A stretch of 23,894 nt of DNA, taken from the NCBI GenBank assembly GCA_023423775.1, contig JAFAEZ010000144.1, positions 1-23,894 on the forward strand, in the 5' to 3' direction. This DNA is from Pseudomonadota bacterium (lineage in GTDB: Bacteria; Pseudomonadota; Alphaproteobacteria; Sphingomonadales; Sphingomonadaceae). Shown piece by piece: positions 8,355 through 15,976 of the stretch (within the stretch, counting starts at the first letter, position 1; each line of letters begins with the position of its first letter). A model generated the notes under the pieces. That model was not told the DNA's origin and made no database searches. It saw only the letters and a program-made list of their open reading frames with translations. A program made the translations under genes and the position numbers.

Positions 8355-10413
8355 GACTCGTTCCGGACTCCCGATGCGCGCCTTTCTGGCTGCTTTCGCC
8401 CTTTTCTGGACCGCTTTGGCGGGCCCGGCCCTCGCGCAGATGCCGGGGAAGAAGGCCGTCGCCGTTGAATTGCTCGCTGAGACCAACACACCCGCTGCGG
8501 GCGAGACGCTGACCCTGGCGCTGCGCATGACGCCGCAGCCGACCTGGCACGGCTACTGGAAGAATCCGGGCGATGCCGGCGTGGAAAGTCGGATCGACTG
8601 GAAGCTGCCAGCCGGCGTCACGGCGGGCCCGATCCAATATCCCGTACCCAAGACCCTGATCATCGCCGGGCTGATGAACTATGTCTACGAAGGTCCCTAT
8701 GTGCAGCTGGTCGAGCTCAAGCTTCCGGCTGGGCTCGCCGCCGGCACGCCCCTGCCGATCCGTGGCAAATACGACTTTCTCGCCTGCACCGACGAGATCT
8801 GCGTGCCGCAATCGGCCGAGCTGGCGCTGGACCTGACCGTCGGCGCGGCCGGCGCCCCGCGCCCCCGGCAGGCCGATTTCGATCGGTACCGCCAGGCCCT
8901 GCCCAAGCCGCTCGGCAGCGAGGCGAAGTTCGAGACCGCCAACGGCCGCTTCCGCCTGGCCGTGCCGCTGCCGGCCGACATGAAGGTGGCCGACCCCTAT
9001 TTTTTCCCGATCACCGACGGCGCCCTCGCTTATGCCGCGCCGCAAGCGGTGAGCCGCAACGGCGATATGCTGATCGTCGAGACCGAGGCCGCCGGACAAA
9101 GCGTGCCGATGGTGGAGGGCGTGCTCAAGATCGGCGCGAACCAGGGCCTGTCGCTGACCGCCAAGCAGGGAACCGTGCCGGCCGCCGGGGCGGCGCTGGC
9201 TTCGGGCGCGGTCGAGAGCGGCAGCGGCGGCACGATCCTTGCGGCATTGGGCGGGGCGCTGATCGGCGGGCTGTTGCTCAACATCATGCCCTGCGTGTTC
9301 CCGATCCTCAGCCTCAAGGCCCTGAGCCTCGCCAAGGCCGGTGGCGACGAGGGCGCGGCGCGGCGCGAAGCGCTCGCCTACACGGCCGGCGTGGTGCTCG
9401 TCTGCCTCGCGCTCGGCGGCCTTCTGCTCGCCCTGCGCGCAGGCGGCGCCACCGCGGGCTGGGCATTCCAGCTTCAGGATCCGCGCGTCATCCTGCTCCT
9501 GCTCCTGCTCGTCACCGCCATTTCGCTCAACCTCGCCGGCCTGTTCGAATTGCCGCAGATCGCCGGCGGCGAGCGGCTCGCACGCAGCGGCGGCGCGAGC
9601 GGCGCTTTCTGGACCGGCGCCCTCGCTGCATTCGTCGCCACGCCGTGCACCGGCCCGTTCATGGGCGCCGCATTGGCCGCGGCACTCGTGCTTCCGACTG
9701 CAGCCGCTCTGGCCGTGTTCGCCGGTCTCGGCCTCGGCCTCGCTTTGCCCTTCCTCCTGCTCGGCTTCGTTCCGGCGCTGCGCCGCATGCTGCCCCGGCC
9801 GGGGCCGTGGATGGCGCGGCTACGCCGGATCCTGTCCGTGCCGATGTTCCTGACCGCGCTCGGCCTCGCCTGGATCCTCGGCCGTCAGTCGGGCGTCGAC
9901 GGCATGGCGATCGGCCTCGCCGGCGCGCTCGTGCTCGCGCTCGGCCTGTGGTGGGTCGGTCGGCGCCAGGAAAAGGGGCTGGGCTGGCTACCGCTCGCTC
10001 CCGCGGCTTTGGCGGCGATGGCCGCGATCCTGCTCGTTCCGACCGCCTCCGCCCCGGCCGAGGCGAAGGCGCAGGACATGCTGGGCGCCGAGCCGTTCAG
10101 CGAGGCGCGGCTCGCCGCGCTGCAGTCGGAAGGCCGCCCCGTCTTCGTCTATTTCACCGCCGACTGGTGCGTGACCTGCAAGGTCAACGAGAAGACGGCG
10201 CTCGAGCGTCAGGACGTCGCCGACGCCTTCGCCGCGGGGAAAGTGGCCGTGCTGGTCGGCGACTGGACGCGCGGCGATGCCGCGATCGGCCGCTTCCTCG
10301 AGAAGCACGGCCGTTCCGGCGTGCCGCTCTACCTTTATTACGCGCCAGGCCGGCCGGCCCGGGTGCTGCCGCAAGTGCTCACCACCGGAATGTTGACTGC
10401 CCTCCCCAGCTAA
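8353..10413 (+). CDS. dsbD: DsbD/ScsB-like transmembrane protein-disulfide reductase
   Basis: Encodes 686 residues. A signal peptide ends near residue 29 (GPALAQ). A periplasmic DsbD-alpha-like domain follows with a Cys145/Cys150 pair (FLACTDEICVP). The membrane domain (about 295-565) carries the two family motifs MPCVFP (Cys313) and ATPCTGP (Cys432). A C-terminal periplasmic thioredoxin domain has WCVTCK (Cys606, Cys609). The protein carries electrons from cytoplasmic thioredoxin across the membrane to periplasmic acceptors by disulfide exchange. The next gene, a periplasmic redoxin 10 bases downstream, is the obvious candidate acceptor. Start choice between ATG 8353 and ATG 8374 (MRAFLAAF) is uncertain because neither has a clear Shine-Dalgarno. 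Confidence 0.93.
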   Translation: MTRSGLPMRAFLAAFALFWTALAGPALAQMPGKKAVAVELLAETNTPAAGETLTLALRMTPQPTWHGYWKNPGDAGVESRIDWKLPAGVTAGPIQYPVPKTLIIAGLMNYVYEGPYVQLVELKLPAGLAAGTPLPIRGKYDFLACTDEICVPQSAELALDLTVGAAGAPRPRQADFDRYRQALPKPLGSEAKFETANGRFRLAVPLPADMKVADPYFFPITDGALAYAAPQAVSRNGDMLIVETEAAGQSVPMVEGVLKIGANQGLSLTAKQGTVPAAGAALASGAVESGSGGTILAALGGALIGGLLLNIMPCVFPILSLKALSLAKAGGDEGAARREALAYTAGVVLVCLALGGLLLALRAGGATAGWAFQLQDPRVILLLLLLVTAISLNLAGLFELPQIAGGERLARSGGASGAFWTGALAAFVATPCTGPFMGAALAAALVLPTAAALAVFAGLGLGLALPFLLLGFVPALRRMLPRPGPWMARLRRILSVPMFLTALGLAWILGRQSGVDGMAIGLAGALVLALGLWWVGRRQEKGLGWLPLAPAALAAMAAILLVPTASAPAEAKAQDMLGAEPFSEARLAALQSEGRPVFVYFTADWCVTCKVNEKTALERQDVADAFAAGKVAVLVGDWTRGDAAIGRFLEKHGRSGVPLYLYYAPGRPARVLPQVLTTGMLTALPS

Positions 10414-10423
10414 GGAGACCAAG

Positions 10424-11026
10424 ATGAAGCCGATCGTCTTCGCTATCGCCGCCGTCGCCCTGGCCGTTCCCGCAGCCGCTGCCCAGGTCGGCCAGCCGGC
10501 GCCCAATTTCAAGCTGAACGACGCCAATGGCCGCACCGTCAGCCTGGCTGATTACAAGGGCAAGACCGTCGTGCTCGAATGGCACAATCCGGGCTGCCCC
10601 TATGTTCGCAAGCATTATGACAGCGGCAACATGCAGAAGACGCAGGCCGCCGCCCGCCGCGACGGCGCGGTCTGGCTGACGATCAATTCGGGCGCGCCTA
10701 GCAAGCAGGGCCATATGAGCGGCGCCGAGGCCAAGGCGCTGGTCGGCAAGGAGAAGGCGCAATCGACCGCCTATCTGCTCGATCCCAAGGGCGTGGTCGG
10801 CAAAGGCTACCAAGCCAAGACGACCCCGCACATGTATATCGTCGATAAGACGGGTACCCTGGTCTATGCCGGCGGCATCGACGACAAGCCGACTTCCGAC
10901 AAGGCCGACATTGCCGGCGCGCGCAACCATGTGCTCGCCGCTTTGGCGGAGATAAAGGCGGGCCAGCCGGTCTCGGTCGCGACCAGCCGGCCCTATGGCT
11001 GCACGGTCAAATATCCCGACAGCTGA
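10424..11026 (+). CDS. Periplasmic redoxin (peroxiredoxin/thioredoxin-like) with two cysteines
   Basis: Encodes 200 residues with an excellent Shine-Dalgarno (AAGGAG) eight bases before the ATG and overlapping the end of the upstream gene. The signal peptide MKPIVFAIAAVALAVPAAAA is followed by an AhpC/TSA-type core (GQPAPNFKLNDANGRTVSLADYKGKTVVLEW). The active-site region is HNPGCPYVRKHYD with Cys58 and no CxxC. The only other cysteine in the protein is Cys193 near the C-terminus (RPYGCTVKY), placed where a resolving cysteine could sit. A role as thiol peroxidase or disulfide carrier recharged by the DsbD-like protein is inferred from the operon; the substrate is unknown. Confidence 0.87.
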   Translation: MKPIVFAIAAVALAVPAAAAQVGQPAPNFKLNDANGRTVSLADYKGKTVVLEWHNPGCPYVRKHYDSGNMQKTQAAARRDGAVWLTINSGAPSKQGHMSGAEAKALVGKEKAQSTAYLLDPKGVVGKGYQAKTTPHMYIVDKTGTLVYAGGIDDKPTSDKADIAGARNHVLAALAEIKAGQPVSVATSRPYGCTVKYPDS

Positions 11027-12670
11027 TCATTTTCGCTTCCACGCCTGGCGGCCGCCAATCCAGGTCTCGAGCACCTGGGTCTCGCGGACCTGCGCGGGAT
11101 CGACTGCAAAAATGTCGCGGTCGATGAACAGGAAGTCGGCATATTTGCCGCGCTCCAGCGTGCCCAGCCGGTCCTCGGCGAACGCGGCATAAGCGCCGCC
11201 GCGGGTGAAGCCGGCAAAGGCCTGGGCCATCGACAGCTTCTGCTCCGGCATCCAGCCGCCCGGCGGCTGGCCCTGCGCGTCCTCGCGGCTGACCGCGACG
11301 GCCAGACCGTGGAATGGGTTGGGCGATTCGACGGGGAAATCGGAACCCAGGGCCAACGGCACCCCGTTGCGGATCATGCTCTGCCAGGCATAGGCGCCGC
11401 CGAGCCGGTCGATGCCCATCCGCGCCTCGGCCATGCGCCAGTCGGACGCCTCGTGGACCGGTTGCATCGAGGCAATGATGCCGTTCCTGGCGAAGCGCGA
11501 CAGATCGGCGGGATCGATGATCTGAGCGTGCTCCACGCGCCAGCGGCGGTCGCCCTTATAGGTGTCGGACAATTCCTCGATCGCCTCGAGCAATTGCGCA
11601 TTGGCGGCGTCGCCGATGGCATGGACGGCGACCTGGAAACCGTCCATCGCGGCGCGGCTCATCAGATTCTTGAGCGCCGCGTCGTTCAGAAAGGCGAGGC
11701 CGCGCTCCTTGGGCGAATCCTTGTAGGGCTGCTTCAGCCATGCGCCGCGCGAGCCGAGCGCGCCGTCGCTGTAGAGCTTGACCCCGACCATGCGCAGGCG
11801 GCCGTCATAGAGCCACGGCGTGGGCTCGGTGCCGGCGACCGCGAGCAGGTTCTCGACGCCCGCCGCGTAGGAGAGGATGCGGACCTGCAGACGGCCCTTG
11901 TCGCCGGACCGGCGCATGACCTCCCAATCCTCGCCCGACGTGCCCATGTCGGCGGCGGTGGTGATGCCCTGCGAGAGCAGGATGTCCTGCGCCTTGTCGA
12001 GAGCGCGCTCGCGGATGCGCGGCAACGGCGCCGGCACCGATTTCTGGACCAGTTCGGCGGCGGCATCGATGAAGATGCCCGAGGGCTGGTTGCCCGTCAT
12101 CTCGATCTTGCCGCCCGGCGGCGACTTGGAGGCGGCGGTCACCCCTGCTTCGCGCATCGCGAGGCTGTTGGCCCATCCGGCATGGCCGTCGACACGATCG
12201 AGCCAGACCGGCCGGTCCGCCACGACGGCGTCGATGTCGGCGGCGGTCGGGAAACGGCCGAGGCCCCATTTCTCCTGGTTCCAGCCGCGGCCGATGATCC
12301 AGCGCGGGCTCGGGTTGGCGCGCGCGAACGCGGCGATCTTGGCCTGCGCCTCCTGCAGCGAATTGGTGTCCGACAGATCGAGCTGGAGCGCGCCCATGCC
12401 GAGGCCCATGATATGGCCGTGGGCGTCGATCAGCCCCGGAATCATCGTCCGACCCTTGCCGTCGAGCTTGTAGTCGGGGCGCTCGGGGCGCTTGTCGTTG
12501 CGGGTGAGCAATTGCTTCACCCGCCCGTCCGTGCCGATGACGAGGCCGTTGAAGCGGGTCACCTCGTCCTTGCCGGAGATGGTGTAGCCGTTGACGTTGT
12601 CGATCAGAGTGTCGGCCGACGCCGCCTGAACGCAGAACAGGACCGCCGCTGCGGCCAATAGCTTTTTCAT
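11027..12670 (-). CDS. Exported YtcJ-like metal-dependent amidohydrolase
   Basis: Encodes 547 residues beginning with a signal peptide (MKKLLAAAAVLFCVQAASA), so it acts in the periplasm. The amidohydrolase TIM-barrel ligands are visible: HGH in GLIDAHGHIMG, the candidate carboxylated Lys in VKLYSDGALGSRGA, His in VAVHAIGDAAN, His in RVEHAQIIDP, and Asp in ALGSDFPVESPNP. These mark the YtcJ-like branch, whose members hydrolyse amide or related bonds of mostly unknown substrates. Its ATG overlaps the stop of the upstream dehydrogenase gene (ATGA), so the two are co-translated. It converges on the redoxin gene with stops back to back (TGATCA, 11024-11029) and no visible terminator. Substrate unknown. 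Confidence 0.9.
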   Translation of the reverse strand: MKKLLAAAAVLFCVQAASADTLIDNVNGYTISGKDEVTRFNGLVIGTDGRVKQLLTRNDKRPERPDYKLDGKGRTMIPGLIDAHGHIMGLGMGALQLDLSDTNSLQEAQAKIAAFARANPSPRWIIGRGWNQEKWGLGRFPTAADIDAVVADRPVWLDRVDGHAGWANSLAMREAGVTAASKSPPGGKIEMTGNQPSGIFIDAAAELVQKSVPAPLPRIRERALDKAQDILLSQGITTAADMGTSGEDWEVMRRSGDKGRLQVRILSYAAGVENLLAVAGTEPTPWLYDGRLRMVGVKLYSDGALGSRGAWLKQPYKDSPKERGLAFLNDAALKNLMSRAAMDGFQVAVHAIGDAANAQLLEAIEELSDTYKGDRRWRVEHAQIIDPADLSRFARNGIIASMQPVHEASDWRMAEARMGIDRLGGAYAWQSMIRNGVPLALGSDFPVESPNPFHGLAVAVSREDAQGQPPGGWMPEQKLSMAQAFAGFTRGGAYAAFAEDRLGTLERGKYADFLFIDRDIFAVDPAQVRETQVLETWIGGRQAWKRK

Positions 12671-13533
12671 TCGGTGAGCCTTCTGATCAGAGAGGACGTG
12701 TCCTGACGATTGCCGCCCATCGCCTGGATGTCGGCGTAAAATTGATCGACGAGCGCGGTCAGCGGCAGGCTAGCGCCGTTGGCGCGCGCCTCCTCCAGCG
12801 TCAGGCCGAGATCCTTGCGCATCCAGTCGACCGCGAAGCCGAAATCGAACTCGCCGGCATCCATCGTCTTCCAGCGGTTGACCATCTGCCAGCTCTGCGC
12901 GGCACCGCCGGAAACGGCCTCGAGCACCTTGTCGCGGTCCAGCCCCGCCCGCTGCGCGAAATGGATAGCCTCGGCAACGCCCTGCACGACGCCGGCGATG
13001 GCAATCTGGTTGACCATCTTCGTAAGCTGCCCCGCCCCGTCCGGCCCGACATGGACGATGCGCGCGGCATAGGCGTCCATCAGCGGCCGTGCCAGGCCTA
13101 CCGCTTCGTCGGTGCCGCCGCACATGATGGCGAGCTGGCCGTTCTCGGCCCCCGCCTGGCCGCCCGAGACCGGCGCATCGACGCAGTGCAAACCCTGCTT
13201 GCGACCCTGCTCGGCGATCCGGCGGGCGATCCGCGCCGAAACCGTGGTGTGATCGATGAACAATGCGCCTTCGGCCATGTTGCGGAAGGCGCCGTTCGGC
13301 CCCATCGTGACCTCGGCCACGTCGTCGTCATTGCCGACGCAGGATATGACCGCGAAGGCGTTGCCCGCCGCCGCCGCCGGCGTCGCAGCGAACTCGCCGC
13401 CATGCTGGGCGGTCCACGCACGCGCCTTTTCCGGAGTGCGATTATAGACGGTGACGCTGTGTCCGGCCGCCACGAGGTGGCGGGCCATCGGGGCGCCCAT
13501 CACGCCCAGCCCGATAAATGCGATCCGTGCCAT
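12667..13533 (-). CDS. NAD(P)-dependent oxidoreductase, 3-hydroxyisobutyrate dehydrogenase family
   Basis: Encodes 288 residues from ATG 13531-13533, preferred over an upstream codon at 13566 because MARIAFIGLGVMGAPMARHL is the family N-terminus and AGGG precedes it. The GxGxMG dinucleotide-binding motif is at residues 8-13, the substrate-site block DAPVSGGQAGAENGQLAIMCGG lies mid-protein, and GQLTKMVNQ contains the conserved catalytic Lys. Family members reduce or oxidise short beta-hydroxyacids (3-hydroxyisobutyrate, tartronate semialdehyde and others); which one applies here cannot be told. It is the first gene of a two-gene operon with the exported amidohydrolase, and is divergent from the threonine ammonia-lyase gene. 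Confidence 0.91.
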   Translation of the reverse strand: MARIAFIGLGVMGAPMARHLVAAGHSVTVYNRTPEKARAWTAQHGGEFAATPAAAAGNAFAVISCVGNDDDVAEVTMGPNGAFRNMAEGALFIDHTTVSARIARRIAEQGRKQGLHCVDAPVSGGQAGAENGQLAIMCGGTDEAVGLARPLMDAYAARIVHVGPDGAGQLTKMVNQIAIAGVVQGVAEAIHFAQRAGLDRDKVLEAVSGGAAQSWQMVNRWKTMDAGEFDFGFAVDWMRKDLGLTLEEARANGASLPLTALVDQFYADIQAMGGNRQDTSSLIRRLTE

Positions 13534-13589
13534 GGTCCCTGGGCATAAGGCGAGTTTGCCTGCCACGCCAGATGGCCTATTCGGGGCCC

Positions 13590-14828
13590 ATGGCTTCTCG
13601 CGCAGAAAATCTCGACCTTCCTGTTACTCTGGACGATGTCCGCGCCGCCGCGCGGCGGATCGAGGGCGCCGTCTTGCGCACCCCCACCCACCTCAGCCGG
13701 ACCTTGTCCAAGCTCACCGGCTCAACCGTCTATGTGAAGTTCGAGAATCTCCAATTCACCGCGGCCTATAAGGAGCGCGGCGCGCTCAACAAATTGCTGC
13801 AGATGGACGAGGCGACCCGCGCCCGCGGCGTGATCGCCGCCTCAGCCGGCAACCATGCCCAGGGCGTCGCCTATCATGGAGCGCGCCTCGGCATCCCGGT
13901 TACGATCGTGATGCCCAAGCCGACTCCGACGATCAAGGTGATGCAGACCGAGAGCCACGGCGCGACCGTGGTGCTTTACGGCGAATTGTTCGACGAGGCC
14001 TATGCCCACGCGCTGCAGCTCGCCGAGGAGCGCGGCCTCACCTTCGTCCACCCGTTCGACGATGCCGAGATCATCGCCGGCCAGGGCACGGTGGCGCTCG
14101 AACTGCTCGAGGATGTGCCGGAGCTCGACGCCCTGCTCATCCCGATCGGCGGCGGCGGGCTAATTTCCGGAATGGGGGTCGTGGCGAAGGCATTTCGGCC
14201 GGACATCGAACTGATCGGTGCCCAGGCCGAGCTTTTCCCGTCCATGTATGCTCAGATCAACGGACGCGACATGCCGGGATCGGGCGACACGATCGCCGAG
14301 GGGATCGCCGTCAAGACGCCGGGCGCACTGACCGCGCGCTTCGTGGAGCGGCTCGTCGACGAGATTCTGCTCGTTCCCGAGCGCGACATCGAGACGGCGA
14401 TCAGCCTGCTGCTGCAGATCGAGAAGACGGTCGTCGAAGGCGCCGGCGCGACCGGGCTGGCGGCGTTGCTGACGCATCCCGACCGCCTCAAGGGGAAATC
14501 GGTCGGCCTGGTCCTGACCGGCGGCAATATCGACACCAGAGTCCTCGCCACCGTGCTGTTGCGCGATCTGGCGCGATCGGGCCGCATGGCGCGTCTGCGC
14601 ATCCAGCTCCAGGACCGGCCGGGCACCCTGGCCTCGGTCGTGCAATTGTTCGACAAGCACCAGATCAATATCGTCGAAGTCTATCACCAGCGCATTTTCA
14701 CGGCTTTGCCGGTGAAGGGCCTCTATACCGACATCGAATGCGAGGCCCGCGACGCCGATCATCTGAAGCGGCTGGTCGACGATCTGGTCGCGCACGGCTT
14801 CAACGTCCATCCGGTAGAGATTCACTGA
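13590..14828 (+). CDS. ilvA: Threonine ammonia-lyase with C-terminal ACT domain
   Basis: Encodes 412 residues from ATG 13590; the frame stays open upstream to 13518 and ATG 13572 is an alternative, but the earlier part overlaps the divergent gene's start. The PLP enzyme deaminates threonine to 2-oxobutyrate, feeding isoleucine synthesis. PLP-binding Lys61 is seen in AAYKERGAL, the substrate loop in SAGNHAQGVAYHG, the phosphate-binding glycine loop in IPIGGGGLISG, and a single ACT domain at about 330-412 (RLRIQLQDRPGTLASVVQLFD). The short form with one ACT domain resembles TdcB/biosynthetic hybrid types widespread in proteobacteria. Two adjacent inverted repeats overlap its stop codon. Confidence 0.93.
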   Translation: MASRAENLDLPVTLDDVRAAARRIEGAVLRTPTHLSRTLSKLTGSTVYVKFENLQFTAAYKERGALNKLLQMDEATRARGVIAASAGNHAQGVAYHGARLGIPVTIVMPKPTPTIKVMQTESHGATVVLYGELFDEAYAHALQLAEERGLTFVHPFDDAEIIAGQGTVALELLEDVPELDALLIPIGGGGLISGMGVVAKAFRPDIELIGAQAELFPSMYAQINGRDMPGSGDTIAEGIAVKTPGALTARFVERLVDEILLVPERDIETAISLLLQIEKTVVEGAGATGLAALLTHPDRLKGKSVGLVLTGGNIDTRVLATVLLRDLARSGRMARLRIQLQDRPGTLASVVQLFDKHQINIVEVYHQRIFTALPVKGLYTDIECEARDADHLKRLVDDLVAHGFNVHPVEIH

Positions 14829-14851
14829 ATCTCCGTCTCCAGTTGAGACGG
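14817..14851 (+). repeat. Two adjacent inverted repeats at the ilvA 3' end
   Basis: GAGATTC (14817-14823) and GAATCTC (14827-14833) are separated by ACT and span the ilvA stop. They are followed directly by CCGTCTC (14833-14839) and GAGACGG (14845-14851) around CAGTT. Each could form a 7-bp hairpin. No U-run follows, so intrinsic termination is doubtful; mRNA 3'-end protection or a regulatory site are alternatives. The first repeat also contains two GANTC sites (14819-14823, 14827-14831). Confidence 0.5.
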
Positions 14852-14956
14852 CCCGGGCATTAACGCCGTTTTCGCCGAGTCCCGCTCTTTTCTTCGGGCC
14901 GACGAAGGCACATAAAGATTCCAGCAACTATTTCGTCGACCTCCTCTGGAGTCCCG

Positions 14957-15718
14957 GTGAGCGCCCCATTCCGCTTCCCCCGTTTCTTCGTGACGACCCC
15001 GTCGCCTTGCCCCTATTTGCCGGGCAAGACCGAGCGGAAGGTCTTCACCGAGCTGTCGGGATTGCACGCTGTCGAGCTCAACGACGCGCTCGGGCGGATC
15101 GGATTCCGCCGCAGCCAGGGCGTCGCCTACCGGCCGAGCTGCATCGACTGCCAGGCCTGCATCTCGGTGCGGGTGGTCACGGGCGAGTTCCAGCCGAGCG
15201 CAACCCAGCGCAAGCTGCTCCGCCGCCATGCCGACCTCGAGGTAACGGCGTGCAAACCCTGGACCACCGAAGAGCAATATGAGCTGCTCCGCCGCTACCT
15301 GCGCGTCCGCCATCCGGGCGGCGGCATGGTCGAAATGGACGAGAGCGACTTTGCCGACATGGTCGAGCAGAGCCCGGTCAAGACCTATGTGGTCGAATAT
15401 CGCGAGCCGAGCGTCGACGGCCGACCGGGCCGCCTGGTCGGCGCCTGCCTGACCGACCAGCAGGCCGACGGCCTGTCGATGATCTACAGCTTCTTCGAGC
15501 CCGACGATGAGACGCGGCCGGGGCTCGGCACCTACATCATCCTCGACCATATCGTTCGTGCCGGCCGCGCCGGCCTGCCCTATGTCTATCTCGGCTATTG
15601 GGTCGAGGAATCGAAGCGCATGGCGTACAAGGCGCGCTTCCGCCCGCTCGAACGGCTCGGCCCCGACGGGTGGCGCCGCTTCGAGCCGGACCAGAAGGAA
15701 CTCCCGCTCGGCCAGTGA
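14957..15718 (+). CDS. bpt: Bpt-type leucyl/aminoacyl-tRNA-protein transferase
   Basis: Encodes 253 residues from GTG 14957, supported by GGAG 5 bases upstream (14948-14951). The enzyme transfers an amino acid (leucine in characterised Bpt proteins) from tRNA to N-terminal acidic residues, marking proteins for ClpS/ClpAP in the N-end rule pathway. The conserved ATE/Bpt cysteines are present: Cys18 in PCPYLPGK, and Cys62, Cys65, Cys68 in SCIDCQACIS. The C-terminal acyltransferase-like half includes LVGACLTDQQADGLSMIYSFF and YVYLGYWVEESKRMAYKARFRPLE. The gene stands alone between ilvA and a small membrane protein. Family call is strong; the leucine rather than arginine specificity follows from the family, not from residues I can verify. 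Confidence 0.94.
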   Translation: MSAPFRFPRFFVTTPSPCPYLPGKTERKVFTELSGLHAVELNDALGRIGFRRSQGVAYRPSCIDCQACISVRVVTGEFQPSATQRKLLRRHADLEVTACKPWTTEEQYELLRRYLRVRHPGGGMVEMDESDFADMVEQSPVKTYVVEYREPSVDGRPGRLVGACLTDQQADGLSMIYSFFEPDDETRPGLGTYIILDHIVRAGRAGLPYVYLGYWVEESKRMAYKARFRPLERLGPDGWRRFEPDQKELPLGQ

Positions 15719-15745
15719 GCCGTGCATCCCAATCGTCCCCCGCGC

Positions 15746-15771
15746 GTTGAACGTTGAAGTTCAACTAGAAT
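15746..15771 (+). promoter_or_regulatory. Inverted repeat built from GTTGAA units, with -10-like element
   Basis: GTTGAAC (15746-15752), GTTGAA (15753-15758) and GTTCAAC (15759-15765) give two direct and one inverted copy of the same hexamer, so it is both a tandem repeat and a 7-bp-arm inverted repeat. TAGAAT (15766-15771), one base from the -10 consensus, follows immediately. It lies ahead of the small membrane protein gene at 15782. Operator function is inferred. Confidence 0.4.
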
Positions 15772-15781
15772 CGGTGGCGTC

Positions 15782-15976
15782 GTGCAGCCGGAAATCCTCG
15801 TTCCCTTCGTCTATTCCGCGGCCGCGCTTGCCCTGTTCGTGCTTGGCTGGATCCTGTCGCTGGCGACCAACAGCCCGCTCGTTGGGGCTCTACTGACGCT
15901 GGCGACGCTCGCCGCCGTGGCCGGCGTCGCCTTGCGCATCCTCGACCTGCGCGGCACCGGTCAGCCCTCCGCCTAG
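15782..15976 (+). CDS. Small two-helix membrane protein, function unknown
   Basis: Encodes 64 residues from GTG 15782. Two hydrophobic segments (about 5-27, LVPFVYSAAALALFVLGWIL, and about 32-52, LVGALLTLATLAAVAGVAL) are linked by a short polar turn, and the tail RILDLRGTGQPSA is likely cytoplasmic. No family is recognised. No strong Shine-Dalgarno is seen, but a -10-like TAGAAT ends 10 bases before the start. The end overlaps the convergent esterase gene by CTAG (15973-15976). The hydrophobic pattern and in-frame context support a real gene, but length and weak start signals keep confidence moderate. Confidence 0.6.
   Translation: MQPEILVPFVYSAAALALFVLGWILSLATNSPLVGALLTLATLAAVAGVALRILDLRGTGQPSA

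Noticed and set aside
11309..12661. 450-codon open frame on the plus strand opposite the amidohydrolase
   Set aside because: It is a shadow of an enzyme with all metal ligands intact; its product shows no domain or signal.
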